Assembly: GCF_017873435.1 (NCBI RefSeq) | Contig: NZ_JAGGKG010000024.1 | Span: forward strand, 19,431 to 83,430 | Source of the DNA: Paenibacillus turicensis | GTDB lineage: Bacteria; Bacillota; Bacilli; Paenibacillales; Paenibacillaceae | Direction: 5' to 3' | Length of the DNA stretch: 64,000 nt | Shown: piece by piece, positions 17,117 through 26,689 of the stretch | Position numbering within the stretch: the first letter of the stretch is position 1 | Layout of the letters: each line of letters opens with the position of its first letter | Position numbers and translations under genes: made by a program | The notes under the pieces: model-generated | Told to the model about the DNA's origin: nothing | Database searches by the model: none | Seen by the model: the letters and a program-made list of their open reading frames with translations, nothing else

Positions 17117-19108
17117 ATGGCGGAACAAATCGATTTATTCGATGCGGATGCCACTTCCGGTAAAGTTCCTAGTGGTGCTAACTCGGGATACGAGGCGGAC
17201 GACATTCAAGTGCTCGAAGGGCTTGTCGCGGTACGCAAACGACCAGGTATGTATATCGGTAGTACGAGTTCGTCGGGTCTTCATCATCTGGTATGGGAAA
17301 TTGTTGATAATGCTGTTGACGAGCATTTAGCTAAATTTTGTTCGAAAATTGAAATCACGTTAAATCGAGATGGCTCGATTACCGTATTTGATAATGGACG
17401 AGGCATACCAACAGGGATGCATAAGACAGGCATTCCTACACCGCAGGTCGTGTATACAATCTTACATGCAGGTGGTAAATTTGGTGGCTCTGGTTACAAA
17501 AAATCAGGGGGACTCCATGGCGTTGGTGCCTCGGTTACGAATGCTTTGTCTGAATGGCTTGAAGTTAATATATACCGTGAGGGTAAAATTCACCGTATGC
17601 GCTTTGAGTATTGGGTAGATAAGCAAGGAAATGAGCATGTGGGCGAGCCTGTAACAGGGCTTGAAGTAATTGGAAATACGAATCGCACAGGAACTAAGGT
17701 GACATTTAAGCCGGATCAAAGAGTATTTCAAAGTGGAATCTCCTTTAACTATGAAACACTTGCTGAGCGCTTACAAGAGATTGCCTTTTTGAATTCAGGG
17801 CTTAGAGTTGTGCTTAAGGATGAACGCTCTGATCGTGCAGATGAGTTTCATTATGAAGGTGGAGCAAGCCAATTTGTGCAATTTCTTAATGAAGGCAAGG
17901 ATGTGCTTCATGAGGTTGTGCATTTTTATGGTGAGCGTGATGATATTGAGGTTGAGGTTGCTTTACAATATAACGCAGGATATACCGAAACATTAGCTTC
18001 GTTTGTCAACTCAATTCCTACACGTGGAGGCGGGACGCATGAGACCGGCTTCAAAACTGCTTATACACGCGTCATGAACGATTATGCCCGTAAGAACGGT
18101 ATTTTGAAGGAAAAGGACAAAAACCTTGAAGGTGGCGACTTACGTGAAGGCATGATGGCTGTCATTAGCGTGAAAATGTCTGAGGTGGAGTTTGTTGGTC
18201 AAACGAAGGATCAGCTGGGTAGCGCTTCTGCCAGAAGTAGTGTTGATGCGATTGTTGCAGAGAAATTGGCAGTTTTTTTAGAGGAAAATCCTCAGATCAG
18301 TCAATCCTTAATTAAAAAGGCATTACAGGCTGCTAAAGCTAGAGAAGCGGCACGTAAAGCTAGAGATGAGATGCGCTCAGGCAAAAAACGGAGTGAAGGC
18401 TCTAACCTTGGTGGTAAGCTAACCCCTGCACAATCTAAAGATTTTAGTCGTAATGAGCTATTTATTGTTGAAGGTGACTCTGCTGGTGGTTCTGCAAAAC
18501 AAGGACGTGATTCTAAAATTCAAGCGATCTTACCCTTAAAGGGAAAACCGCTGAATCCGGAAAAGGCGAAGCTTGCAGATATTTTAAAAAATGATGAATA
18601 TCGTGCCATTATTTCAGCGATTGGCGCAGGCATTGGAACGGAATTTGAAATTGGTGACAGCAATTATTCCAAAATTATTATTATGACGGATGCGGATACA
18701 GATGGTGCGCATATTCAAGTCTTGTTGCTTACTTTCTTTTACCGTTACATGAAGCCGTTAATTGATGAAGGTAAGGTATTTATTGCACAGCCACCTTTAT
18801 ATAAAATCACAAGGCGTTCAGGTAAGCTGGAGACCGTTAGATATGCTTGGACTGAGGAGCAGCTACAAAACTATTTAAAGGAATTTGGAAAAAACTACGA
18901 GCTTCAGCGCTATAAAGGGCTTGGAGAAATGAATCCAGACCAGCTATGGGAAACAACGATGAACCCAGAGGCACGTACACTATTACAGGTACAAATTGTT
19001 GATACTGCGAAAGCAGAACGCCGAGTATCCACGCTAATGGGGGATAAGGTAGATCCACGTAAAAACTGGATTATTGAAAATGTAGATTTTACAGAGTATG
19101 AGGAATAG
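17117..19108 (+). CDS. parE: DNA topoisomerase IV subunit B
   Basis: The ATPase subunit of topoisomerase IV, which unlinks daughter chromosomes. The 663-residue length fits. The GHKL ATPase domain shows EIVDNAVDEHLA, VFDNGRGIPTGMH and GGLHGVGASVTNALS. The TOPRIM domain shows EGDSAGGSAKQGRD and IIMTDADTDGAHI. The C-terminus reads TLMGDKVDPRKNWI. It could be confused with GyrB, but it is followed immediately by a parC-type gene and the pair order is as in ParE-ParC. AAAGGGGGAGC precedes the ATG. Confidence 0.95.
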   Translation: MAEQIDLFDADATSGKVPSGANSGYEADDIQVLEGLVAVRKRPGMYIGSTSSSGLHHLVWEIVDNAVDEHLAKFCSKIEITLNRDGSITVFDNGRGIPTGMHKTGIPTPQVVYTILHAGGKFGGSGYKKSGGLHGVGASVTNALSEWLEVNIYREGKIHRMRFEYWVDKQGNEHVGEPVTGLEVIGNTNRTGTKVTFKPDQRVFQSGISFNYETLAERLQEIAFLNSGLRVVLKDERSDRADEFHYEGGASQFVQFLNEGKDVLHEVVHFYGERDDIEVEVALQYNAGYTETLASFVNSIPTRGGGTHETGFKTAYTRVMNDYARKNGILKEKDKNLEGGDLREGMMAVISVKMSEVEFVGQTKDQLGSASARSSVDAIVAEKLAVFLEENPQISQSLIKKALQAAKAREAARKARDEMRSGKKRSEGSNLGGKLTPAQSKDFSRNELFIVEGDSAGGSAKQGRDSKIQAILPLKGKPLNPEKAKLADILKNDEYRAIISAIGAGIGTEFEIGDSNYSKIIIMTDADTDGAHIQVLLLTFFYRYMKPLIDEGKVFIAQPPLYKITRRSGKLETVRYAWTEEQLQNYLKEFGKNYELQRYKGLGEMNPDQLWETTMNPEARTLLQVQIVDTAKAERRVSTLMGDKVDPRKNWIIENVDFTEYEE

Positions 19109-19121
19109 AAGGTGACTTGAT

Positions 19122-21572
19122 TTGAGCATGTTGGAGAATTTTTTACCAGCGTATCTGGAAGAGGTTGTAGGTGACAGGTTCGGCAGGTATTCCAAATATA
19201 TTATTCAAGACCGCGCCATTCCTGATGTTCGTGATGGATTAAAGCCTGTGCAACGCCGAATTTTATATGCAATGTATGACTCTGGCAATACACCTGACAA
19301 GCCTTATCGCAAATCTGCGAAAACGGTAGGGGACGTTATGGGGAATTACCATCCTCACGGGGATTCCTCGATTTATGACGGTATGGTTAGAATGGCGCAG
19401 CCTTGGAAGATGGGGCATGTGTTAGTCGATGGGCATGGAAACTGGGGTTCTCAGGATGATGATCCTGCAGCAGCGATGCGTTACACAGAGGCACGCTTGT
19501 CGCATATTGCTTTAGAGCTTTTGCGAGACATTGATAAGCGAACAGTGCCATTTAAAGATAACTTTGATAATACAGCGATGGAGCCAGTTGTGTTGCCAGC
19601 AAGATTTCCTAATCTGCTTGTGAACGGGGTTAGTGGAATTTCTGCTGGTTTTGCAACTGAAATCCCCCCTCATAATTTACGTGAGGTGATAGATGCTTGT
19701 GTTGCTCTGATGGAAAAACCAGAAATGACCTTGGATGAAATCAGGATGTTTATAAAAGGTCCAGACTTCCCAACGGGTGGCATTATTATGGGCGAAGATG
19801 GAATTCGCCAAGCATATGAAACAGGGAAAGGCCGAATTTATTTACGTTCAAAGACTGAAATTGAGAGCTTACGTGGTGGAAAGCAACAAATCGTCATCAC
19901 TGAAATCCCGTATCAGGTTGTTAAATCGCGTTTAGTTACGGCGATGGAAAGTATTCGTTTAGAGAAAAAGGTAGAAGGCATTGCTGAGGTTCGTGATGAA
20001 TCAGGGCGTAATGGACTTCGCATCGTTGTTGAACTAAAAAAGGATGCTGATGCGCAAGGGATTCTTGCCTATCTATTCAAAAAAACGGACTTGCAGGTAA
20101 CCTACAACTCCAATATGGTTGCAATTGTTAAAAAAGCACCAAGACAGCTTGGGCTTAAAGCGATGCTTGAGGCTTATATTGCTCACCAACGTGAAGTAGT
20201 GACTTTTCGGACGCAATATGACTTGGAAAAGGCGGAGGATCGCTCCCATGTGTTAGAAGGTTTAGTGAAGGCACTCAATATATTGGATGAAGTGATCGCC
20301 GCAATTAAAGCTTCGAAAAATCGTCAGGATGCTCAAAAAAATCTAGAATGGATGTTTGGCTTTACTGAACGCCAAGCGGACTCTATTTTAGCGTTACAGC
20401 TATATCGTCTAACCAATCTCGAAATTACTGCTCTGCAAAAGGATCTCGATGAGCTACAGAAAAAAATCGCAGTCCTACGTGGTATTTTGGAAAGTGATAA
20501 GAAATTAATTGCAGTCATTCGCAAGGAATTAGTAGAGATTCGTGATAAATATGGTGTAGACCGTCGTTCTGTCATTCAGGATGAAATTGAAGAATTAAAG
20601 GTTAACCTTGAAGTTATCGTCTCTCAGGAGGATGTACTTGTTGCGTTATCAAATGAGGGTTATATTAAGCGGACAAGTATGCTTTCATTTACCCGTTCGG
20701 GTGGTGAGCTAGAAACGAGTGGCGTTAAGGACGGCGACTATATTAAACATCTATTTGAAGTGAATACGCTTGAAAATATATTAGTATTTACACAGCGTGG
20801 TCAATACTTCTTATTACCTGTGCATCAAATTCCAGAGTTTAAATGGAAGGATAACGGGACGGCGATTGTTAACGTAATTCCGTTGTCGAAAGAGGATCGA
20901 ATTATAAGTGTAATCCCAGTGAAAAGCTTTGATGAAGAAGGCATTAGTCTTGTCTTCGTCACAAAGCAAGGCCAAGTGAAGCGCACAGAACTGAAGGAAT
21001 ACGAGACAAAACGTTCTGGTGCTGTTGCGGCTTGTAAAGTGGGTCCTCAAGATGAAGTTGTTAGCGTTCAGGTTAGTCACAACAACCAGGATATTGTGTT
21101 AATTACGGAGCAAGGGATGTCGATTCGCTTTAATGAGCAAGAGGTAAACAGCATGGGACGTGTTGCTGGTGGTGTTAAGGGGATTACATTAAAAGACAAT
21201 GACAATGTTGCTACCGCAATTTGGGTGGAAGGTGATGAAGGAGAACTCCTTGTCATTACAGACTTGGGATACGGTAAACGAAGTTTATTGCTAGACTATC
21301 CAATTCAAAGCCGAGGTGGCAAAGGCGTTCAAACCTTTGAATTTAAAGAAGGAAAAAGAGTCAAGCCTAATGGCAATGCCTTAATTAAAGCGTTCCATAC
21401 GAAAGAAGCCTTGGAACTGGTTTTAATTACTGAAGCTGGAGAAGCACATGTAATTAGCTCTGAGAAGTCACCTATTGACGATCGGAAATCGATTGGGAAG
21501 CAGTTAGTTCCATTGCAGAAGCAAGAGAAGATTATTGATATTCTTCATAAGCAAGGGAATGAAATCAATTAA
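19122..21572 (+). CDS. parC: DNA topoisomerase IV subunit A
   Basis: The DNA-cleaving subunit of topoisomerase IV, 816 residues. The winged-helix region contains [18 protein letters not shown] (the quinolone-contact region, with serine in its usual place) and the catalytic tyrosine Y121 in [11 protein letters not shown]. The C-terminal beta-pinwheel covers about residues 500-810. The start is TTG 19122, 7 bases after AGGTG; the ATG at 19128 is less well placed. It follows parE by 13 bases in the same operon. A terminator follows. Confidence 0.95.
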   Translation: MSMLENFLPAYLEEVVGDRFGRYSKYIIQDRAIPDVRDGLKPVQRRILYAMYDSGNTPDKPYRKSAKTVGDVMGNYHPHGDSSIYDGMVRMAQPWKMGHVLVDGHGNWGSQDDDPAAAMRYTEARLSHIALELLRDIDKRTVPFKDNFDNTAMEPVVLPARFPNLLVNGVSGISAGFATEIPPHNLREVIDACVALMEKPEMTLDEIRMFIKGPDFPTGGIIMGEDGIRQAYETGKGRIYLRSKTEIESLRGGKQQIVITEIPYQVVKSRLVTAMESIRLEKKVEGIAEVRDESGRNGLRIVVELKKDADAQGILAYLFKKTDLQVTYNSNMVAIVKKAPRQLGLKAMLEAYIAHQREVVTFRTQYDLEKAEDRSHVLEGLVKALNILDEVIAAIKASKNRQDAQKNLEWMFGFTERQADSILALQLYRLTNLEITALQKDLDELQKKIAVLRGILESDKKLIAVIRKELVEIRDKYGVDRRSVIQDEIEELKVNLEVIVSQEDVLVALSNEGYIKRTSMLSFTRSGGELETSGVKDGDYIKHLFEVNTLENILVFTQRGQYFLLPVHQIPEFKWKDNGTAIVNVIPLSKEDRIISVIPVKSFDEEGISLVFVTKQGQVKRTELKEYETKRSGAVAACKVGPQDEVVSVQVSHNNQDIVLITEQGMSIRFNEQEVNSMGRVAGGVKGITLKDNDNVATAIWVEGDEGELLVITDLGYGKRSLLLDYPIQSRGGKGVQTFEFKEGKRVKPNGNALIKAFHTKEALELVLITEAGEAHVISSEKSPIDDRKSIGKQLVPLQKQEKIIDILHKQGNEIN

Positions 21573-21580
21573 TTATTGTT

Positions 21581-21624
21581 AAGCAGTTAGTATAGGGGAG
21601 ACCTTGGACTAGCTGCTTTTTTAT
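21581..21624 (+). terminator. Rho-independent terminator of parE-parC
   Basis: AAGCAGTTAGT (21581-21591) pairs with ACTAGCTGCTT, with one mismatch, followed by TTTTTATT. Confidence 0.8.
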
Positions 21625-21746
21625 TAGTATTTTCGAGGTTACAACCTACTTATAAGTGAGGGGAAATTTGGAAGTAGGCAGGAGTTTTGTAGCATCATAG
21701 CGAATAAAGGTCAGATACATTTATTTAGAGAAGGTGGGCGAAGATA

Positions 21747-22175
21747 TTGCATGCTGACAGTTTTGCCCGATTACTTGATGTCCTTATGAAGGAATATCAA
21801 AGTCACATGGAGCAGCATTTAGCACCTACTTTAACGACATCTCAGTTCACTGTGCTTGAGTTATTAGTGGAGCAGGGTTCGTTAAAGCCATCTGACTTGT
21901 TGCCATTTCTCACAACCACACCAGCGGCTGTGACGATGCTGTTAGATCGGATGGAGCGAAGCGAGCTTATACGCCGAGAACGGGATGAAGCAGATCGTCG
22001 TATTGTATGGATTTATATTACAGAGAGCGGATTACAGGAAGTACAAAGAGGGACCGAGGTTCGAAGAGCTTACTTAAATGAAATATTAGATCATTTATCT
22101 ACACATAATCAGCAGCTACTTATTTATTTAATGGGGAAAATTACGAGTAAGAAAGAAACTGCTTCCTCAGAGTAA
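21747..22175 (+). CDS. MarR-family transcriptional regulator
   Basis: A 142-residue winged-helix regulator. The core LTTSQFTVLELLVEQGSLKPSDLLPFLTTTPAAVTMLLDRMERSELIRRERDEADRRIVWIYITESG contains the MarR recognition helix and the D-x-R-x wing typical of the family. The start is a TTG at 21747, about 7 bases after AAGGTGGGCG; no ATG is available nearby. It stands alone, downstream of parC and convergent with a pseudouridine synthase gene, so the regulated target is not evident from context. Confidence 0.85.
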   Translation: MHADSFARLLDVLMKEYQSHMEQHLAPTLTTSQFTVLELLVEQGSLKPSDLLPFLTTTPAAVTMLLDRMERSELIRRERDEADRRIVWIYITESGLQEVQRGTEVRRAYLNEILDHLSTHNQQLLIYLMGKITSKKETASSE

Positions 22176-22188
22176 ATTTATTTTCTTA

Positions 22189-22245
22189 AAAAAAGACACC
22201 CCAAGAACGTTGAGTTTTACAATGTTCATGGTGGTGTCTTTTATG
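22189..22245. terminator. Bidirectional terminator
   Basis: AAAAGACACC ... GAACGTTG pairs with CAATGTTC ... GGTGTCTTTT, with A-rich and T-rich flanks. It separates the convergent MarR and pseudouridine synthase genes. Confidence 0.82.
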
Positions 22246-22260
22246 TTATTTATTGTGTAC

Positions 22261-22989
22261 TTACTGTGTACTGCGTAGCACTGGCAACTTACGGTTATAA
22301 ACAGCCTCATCCCACTCACTCCAAGGAAATTGCCTTGGTGGTAGCGAGACCAGATCAATAGGTTCCTTTGTAACAGGATGAGGAACACCTACATAGAGGG
22401 ACCAGAGTGCAATTTGCTGCCCAGGCTTATTTACCTGTGTACCATATTTTTGATCCCCATACAGTGGGCAACCCATCGCATTCATTTGCACACGAATTTG
22501 ATGGGAGCGACCTGTGAGTAGTTCAATATGAATAAGGCTCAGCGGGTTTGCTCCTGAAGTGGTGCCAAGGACGTTATAGTTTAAAATCGCTTCCTTGCTG
22601 CCAGGGGTTCCTTTAGCAACGACAGACACCGTATTGTTTTTTTCGTTTTTCAACAAATAATGTTGTAGTGTTCCCTCAGGTGAAGTAGGAACGCCTCTAA
22701 CGATAGCAACATACAGCTTTTCAAACCTTCTTGTTCGTACTGCGTCGGATAGTCTTGAAGCCGCTTTAGACGTTTTAGCAAAGATCATTGCCCCACCTAC
22801 TGGACGATCAAGACGGTGGACAAGTCCTAAATACACATTGCCAGGCTTCTGGTAACGAACTTTAAGATCATCCTTGAGCAACGTTAATAGATCTAGGTCT
22901 CCACTGCTGTCCTCTTGTGTGGGGATATTCGGTGGCTTTACGATGCCAAGCAGATGATTGTCCTCATACAAAATTGAAATATCATGCAA
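22261..22989 (-). CDS. RluA-family RNA pseudouridine synthase
   Basis: A 242-residue enzyme that converts uridine to pseudouridine in RNA. The catalytic motif is LVHRLDRPVGG with D61, and ELLTGRSHQIRVQM and GCPLYGDQKYG are the other RluA landmarks. No S4 domain is seen, unlike RluD/YlyB, so it resembles the shorter RluA/TruC-like forms; the target RNA position is not known. The ribosome site GGGAGGA lies inside the 3' end of the upstream methyltransferase gene, which ends 4 bases before this start, so the two are co-translated. Confidence 0.9.
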   Translation of the reverse strand: MHDISILYEDNHLLGIVKPPNIPTQEDSSGDLDLLTLLKDDLKVRYQKPGNVYLGLVHRLDRPVGGAMIFAKTSKAASRLSDAVRTRRFEKLYVAIVRGVPTSPEGTLQHYLLKNEKNNTVSVVAKGTPGSKEAILNYNVLGTTSGANPLSLIHIELLTGRSHQIRVQMNAMGCPLYGDQKYGTQVNKPGQQIALWSLYVGVPHPVTKEPIDLVSLPPRQFPWSEWDEAVYNRKLPVLRSTQ

Positions 22990-22993
22990 GACG

Positions 22994-23857
22994 TTATTCC
23001 TCCCAACGCCCTAAAATGCCACATGGAAGGTTGAAACCTGATTTTGTAATTGGCAAGCCTAGCTCACCTGCTGAAATGGAGCCCCCATATTTTTTCTTCA
23101 TCGTCATGCTTAAAATGTTATTTAATACACTTGGAGATAACCCAGTTGTATAGGAGTTAATTAACAGGAACAAAGGTTGATCTGACAAAATAGATAAGCA
23201 GGATTCTACGAATGGATATAAGCTTTGCTCCAGCTTCCATGTTTCACCATTAGGTCCTCGTCCATAGGAGGGAGGGTCCATAATAATTGCATCGTATTTA
23301 TTGCCACGACGCTCTTCACGTTGTACGAATTTAAATACATCATCCGTAATAAAACGAACTGGACGATCGCCAATACCAGACAACGTAAGGTTTTCCTTTG
23401 CCCACTGTACCATACCTTTTGCCGCATCGACGTGTACGACAGAGGCACCTGCTGAAGCCGCTGCAACGGTAGCTCCACCCGTATAAGCAAATAAATTTAA
23501 TACTTTAATAGGGCGATTTGCATTTTTAATTTTGTCCATCATCCAGCTCCAATTGGCAGCTTGCTCAGGAAATAACCCTGTATGCTTAAAATTGGTTGGT
23601 TTAAGATAAAATTGCAAATCTTTAAATGAAATCGTCCAGCGATCAGGGATAGATTTTTTCATTTCCCATTCACCACCACCAGAAGAACTACGGTGGTAGT
23701 GACCGTGTACATCATTCCATAGTTTTTTATCTGATCCTTTAGGCCAAATAATTTGAGGGTCTGGACGTCTTAAAATAATATCGCCCCAACGTTCTAATTT
23801 TTCACCGTCTCCAGTATCGATCACTTCATAGTCAATCCATTCATTTGCTACATACAT
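22994..23857 (-). CDS. Class I SAM-dependent RNA methyltransferase (COG1092/RlmI-like)
   Basis: A 287-residue methyltransferase. Motif I is VLNLFAYTGGATVAAASAGASVVHVDAAKG, and motif IV is IIMDPPSYGRG, the D-P-P-S form seen in many base methyltransferases. LRRPDPQIIWP near the N-terminus is typical of this COG1092-like group. The family usually modifies 23S rRNA, which fits its pairing with a pseudouridine synthase, but the exact site is inference. It lacks the PUA domain of full-length RlmI. The start follows GGAAGGATG. Confidence 0.82.
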   Translation of the reverse strand: MYVANEWIDYEVIDTGDGEKLERWGDIILRRPDPQIIWPKGSDKKLWNDVHGHYHRSSSGGGEWEMKKSIPDRWTISFKDLQFYLKPTNFKHTGLFPEQAANWSWMMDKIKNANRPIKVLNLFAYTGGATVAAASAGASVVHVDAAKGMVQWAKENLTLSGIGDRPVRFITDDVFKFVQREERRGNKYDAIIMDPPSYGRGPNGETWKLEQSLYPFVESCLSILSDQPLFLLINSYTTGLSPSVLNNILSMTMKKKYGGSISAGELGLPITKSGFNLPCGILGRWEE

Positions 23858-23981
23858 AAAAGTTTAATCATCCTTCCAATTTAACCGTTTCTATAAAATA
23901 AACCATAGTGATGTTATTGTAACTCATTTGACTATTGACATGCTACCCTAAGTATCGTTTGTTTAGTATCTCTCTTTTATG

Positions 23982-24010
23982 TTGACATTGATAATCATTA
24001 TCAATAAACT
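23982..24010 (+). promoter_or_regulatory. Fur-box promoter of the flavodoxin gene
   Basis: TTGACA (23982-23987) and TAAACT (24005-24010) are 17 bases apart, a sigma-A promoter. The spacer contains TGATAATCATTATCA (23989-24003), a perfect 7-1-7 match to the Bacillus Fur box. Iron-loaded Fur binding here would block RNA polymerase, so the gene downstream should be switched on when iron is scarce. The upstream stretch 23858-23981 shows nothing else clear. Confidence 0.88.
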
Positions 24011-24031
24011 GAATATAAAGATTTTTATTTA

Positions 24032-24258
24032 AAATTTGGGGCTCAACTTAAAATTAGTGGTTGAGAGGAAGCGAAAATAGCGAAGGGGAAGAGGGATGGT
24101 GGGGAAGTGAACACGTCCGCCTTTACAGCCTGTTTTTCAACCGATAAATATCTAAGCCAAGAAAATCAGGTCTGTAACAGGGGTAGAAGCCACCCTCTGC
24201 GCCGTAGCTGCTTTCCTCGGAAGTGAGCAACCACTAATTTTGGTTTTGAGCCAAATTT
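24032..24258 (+). repeat. Palindromic repeat element, copy C, in the flavodoxin leader (227 bp)
   Basis: The arms at 24032-24063 (ends AAATTAGTGGTTG) and 24228-24258 (begins CAACCACTAATTT) form a long, nearly perfect inverted repeat that also includes GGCTCAA/TTGAGCC and AAATTT at the tips. Inner pieces pair less well (GAGGAAGCG with TGCTTTCCTC). The interior differs from copies A and B. The right arm ends exactly where the flavodoxin ribosome site GGAGGA (24259-24264) begins, so the transcript from the Fur-box promoter would carry the whole element in its 5' leader. Confidence 0.85.
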
Positions 24259-24271
24259 GGAGGAGCATAAC

Positions 24272-24721
24272 ATGAGTCAATATATTGTGGTCTATTCCAG
24301 TTTATCAGGGAATACAGAGGATATTGCTGATTTGATCGGGGAAGGCATTAAATCAACAGGACATGAAGTGACGGTAAAGGATGCAATGGATTGTAATGCT
24401 TCGATTTTAAAGGAATATGATGCTTTTTGTATCGGTGCATACACTTGGGGAGATGGAGAGCTGCCAGATGAATTCCTTGATTTTTTTGAGGAAATGGATG
24501 AGCTAGATTTAACGGGAGTTTGTGCAGCCACTTTTGGCAGTGGAGATACAACCTATGAGCAATTTTGTGCTTCGGTAGATATTTTAGAAAAAAAGATTGT
24601 AGAGCGTGGGGGGACGATCACCCAACCTGGCTTAAAAATTGAATATTCCCCTACAGGAGATGAACGTGAGTTATGTCAGCAATTTGGCATTAATTTCGTA
24701 AGCCATGTCAAGAGTTGCTAG
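24272..24721 (+). CDS. Flavodoxin
   Basis: A 149-residue short-chain flavodoxin, an FMN electron carrier that replaces ferredoxin when iron is limiting. The phosphate-binding loop is YSSLSGNTEDIADLIGEG, and the FMN-contact segments GAYTWGDGELPDEF and FGSGDTTYEQFCASVD are clear. The open frame reaches a TTG at 24257, but GGAGGA lies between that codon and ATG 24272, which also fits the family N-terminus (MSQYIVVYSS). The Fur-box promoter about 260 bases upstream supports iron control. The intervening palindromic element is unusual and could affect translation. Confidence 0.93.
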   Translation: MSQYIVVYSSLSGNTEDIADLIGEGIKSTGHEVTVKDAMDCNASILKEYDAFCIGAYTWGDGELPDEFLDFFEEMDELDLTGVCAATFGSGDTTYEQFCASVDILEKKIVERGGTITQPGLKIEYSPTGDERELCQQFGINFVSHVKSC

Positions 24722-24760
24722 GTAATATGATTTAAAAAAACTACCATTCATAATAACATA

Positions 24761-24818
24761 AAAACAGAGGTGCATTAGGAAGAAAGAAGTTACTTTTTTC
24801 ACAATACCTCTGTTTTTA
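24761..24818. terminator. Bidirectional terminator
   Basis: AAAACAGAGGT (24761-24771) pairs with ACCTCTGTTTT (24806-24816) around a long loop. It ends both the flavodoxin gene and the convergent acetyltransferase gene. Confidence 0.75.
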
Positions 24819-24821
24819 CAT

Positions 24822-25682
24822 TTAGCTATAAAAGAATGAACGACTCCACTTATAGTAGCTTTGCTCGTGTTGTACTTGAAAACCTACAGATTCATAAAGG
24901 TAACGAGCATGATCGTTATTTAGTGCAACCTCAAGCCATACATTTACGCCAAGCTTAGATTCACGCTCAACAATATGCTCAAGTACAACTCGTCCAATTC
25001 CTTGTCCCCTCATCGCTGCCGAAATGACAAAACCATACAACCACACTTCATCTTTACTTTCATGTGAAATTCTTATTTTCCCTACGGCCTGATCCTCTTT
25101 CATAACAACAAAGTATTGAGATTGGTCTATGAAGCTTAATTTTTCGTAATATTCGATTGCTACGTCTTCACTTTCTCCAAAACCGTCAACATCTAATTGC
25201 GCAAAAAAATGTTGATGAAGTTCAGGTTGGTAAGGATCTAGCTTAATTGACTGATTTAAGTGATTATCATTTTGAGCTGTCCCAGCAGTTTTCTCCAGTG
25301 GGTAATACTTCATTTGATATTCTGTATAACCTAATTGACAAGGTATTTGACGTAAAAATGCTACACCAGATGATGAATTTGCAGGTGTATTCAGTAAAAT
25401 CTCCTTGTATTGCTGCTCAAGCTTCATTGTAATGCTTTCTTTAATCAGCTTAGTGAAAATTCCCTGTCTACGGTAATCAGGATGCACCATCCCACATACT
25501 TCAACCTTGTCCCCAAAAGGGTACAACGCCAAAAATCCAACGAGTTGGCCTTCATGCAGATGGTAAAAGCTATTTTCATTATCATCACGTGCTTCTAACA
25601 TATCCCAGTTTAACTTCAGTGAAAGGTTGTCATGCTGCTCTACGATATGTTGTAAATGTAAAATATTATGTTTCAAGCTCAA
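24822..25682 (-). CDS. Tandem-GNAT N-acetyltransferase
   Basis: A 286-residue protein with two acetyltransferase folds. The first, about residues 20-145, has MVHPDYRRQGIFTKLIKES. The second, about 160-283, has VISAAMRGQGIGRVVLEHIVERE followed by VNVWLEVALNNDHARYLYESVGF. Both keep the R/Q-x-x-G-x-G/I acetyl-CoA loop, though the first is a looser match. The start is TTG at 25682, 5 bases after GGAG. The substrate is unknown. It stands alone and converges on the flavodoxin terminator. Confidence 0.85.
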   Translation of the reverse strand: MSLKHNILHLQHIVEQHDNLSLKLNWDMLEARDDNENSFYHLHEGQLVGFLALYPFGDKVEVCGMVHPDYRRQGIFTKLIKESITMKLEQQYKEILLNTPANSSSGVAFLRQIPCQLGYTEYQMKYYPLEKTAGTAQNDNHLNQSIKLDPYQPELHQHFFAQLDVDGFGESEDVAIEYYEKLSFIDQSQYFVVMKEDQAVGKIRISHESKDEVWLYGFVISAAMRGQGIGRVVLEHIVERESKLGVNVWLEVALNNDHARYLYESVGFQVQHEQSYYKWSRSFFYS

Positions 25683-25818
25683 TCACACTCCAATATAAAT
25701 CAGTATAATACCTTGACAATCTTAAGGCTAGAGGCTTAGCTTATAGTATATTTAACGTTTATACAAGACTGATACAATAATAAATAGATTAACAGGATGA
25801 TTAGGGGGACACCAAATT

Positions 25819-26601
25819 ATGACTACACCTATTTTTGAAATGAGCAATATTAGCTGGGTTAGAGATGGAAAAAAGGTTCTTACTAACGTAAATTGGAAAA
25901 TGAATCAAGGCGAGCATTGGGCATTATTTGGCTTGAACGGTTCTGGTAAAACGACATTGCTGAATATGCTAAATGGGTACATTTGGCCCACGACAGGGGA
26001 AATCTCGGTATTCGGGCACAAATTTGGGCAGATTGACTTAAGGGAATTAAGAAAATCGATTGGATGGGTAAGCTCTTCCTTTCAAGAAAAGCTCCATCGC
26101 TCACAAAAAAGCCAAGAGCTTGTCGTAAGTGGCAAATATGCAACGATCGGTTTGTATCAATCTCCAGCTGAGGAGGATTACGAGCGTGCAGATAAATTGA
26201 TGCGACAACTGGGGGTTTATCATGTTAAAGATCGAACCTATGCTACTTGTTCGCAAGGCGAGCAACAAAAACTACTTATTGCTAGAGCGCTAATGGCATC
26301 ACCTAAGCTGTTGATTTTAGATGAAGCTGCAAATGGACTCGATTTTATTTCAAAAGAAGGATTGCTTGATAGCATTGCAGAGCTTGCTACTAGCGAACAA
26401 GCTCCTCATTTATTATATGTAACACACCATACGGAAGAAATTTTGCCTATATTTACACATACCTTATTACTTCGAAGAGGTGAAGTTTTTGGGAGTGGAG
26501 AGACAAAACAAGTATTTAATGATGAACAATTATCTCAATTTTTCGAGATGCCTGTTGCTGTGAACTGGAATGATGATCGTGTCTGGCTACGCCGCAAATA
26601 A
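25819..26601 (+). CDS. ABC transporter ATP-binding protein, YlmA-like (no permease nearby)
   Basis: A 260-residue ATPase. Walker A is GLNGSGKTT, the signature CSQGEQQKLLIARAL differs from LSGGQ, and Walker B is LLILDEAANGLD, with A replacing the usual P/T after DE. The overall form (ISWVRDGKKVLTNVNWKMNQGEHWALFGLNG at the start) resembles the YlmA/ModF-like group. No permease or binding-protein gene is adjacent, so it may serve a partner elsewhere or a non-transport role. TAGGGGG precedes the ATG. Confidence 0.82.
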   Translation: MTTPIFEMSNISWVRDGKKVLTNVNWKMNQGEHWALFGLNGSGKTTLLNMLNGYIWPTTGEISVFGHKFGQIDLRELRKSIGWVSSSFQEKLHRSQKSQELVVSGKYATIGLYQSPAEEDYERADKLMRQLGVYHVKDRTYATCSQGEQQKLLIARALMASPKLLILDEAANGLDFISKEGLLDSIAELATSEQAPHLLYVTHHTEEILPIFTHTLLLRRGEVFGSGETKQVFNDEQLSQFFEMPVAVNWNDDRVWLRRK

Positions 26602-26689
26602 ATGAAACCATATCTCCTTCTCATCCGTAATAAATTTAAACAAAGACGATATAGATTTAAAGAAGAAAGAGATTAATGGAGGGAAGTCT

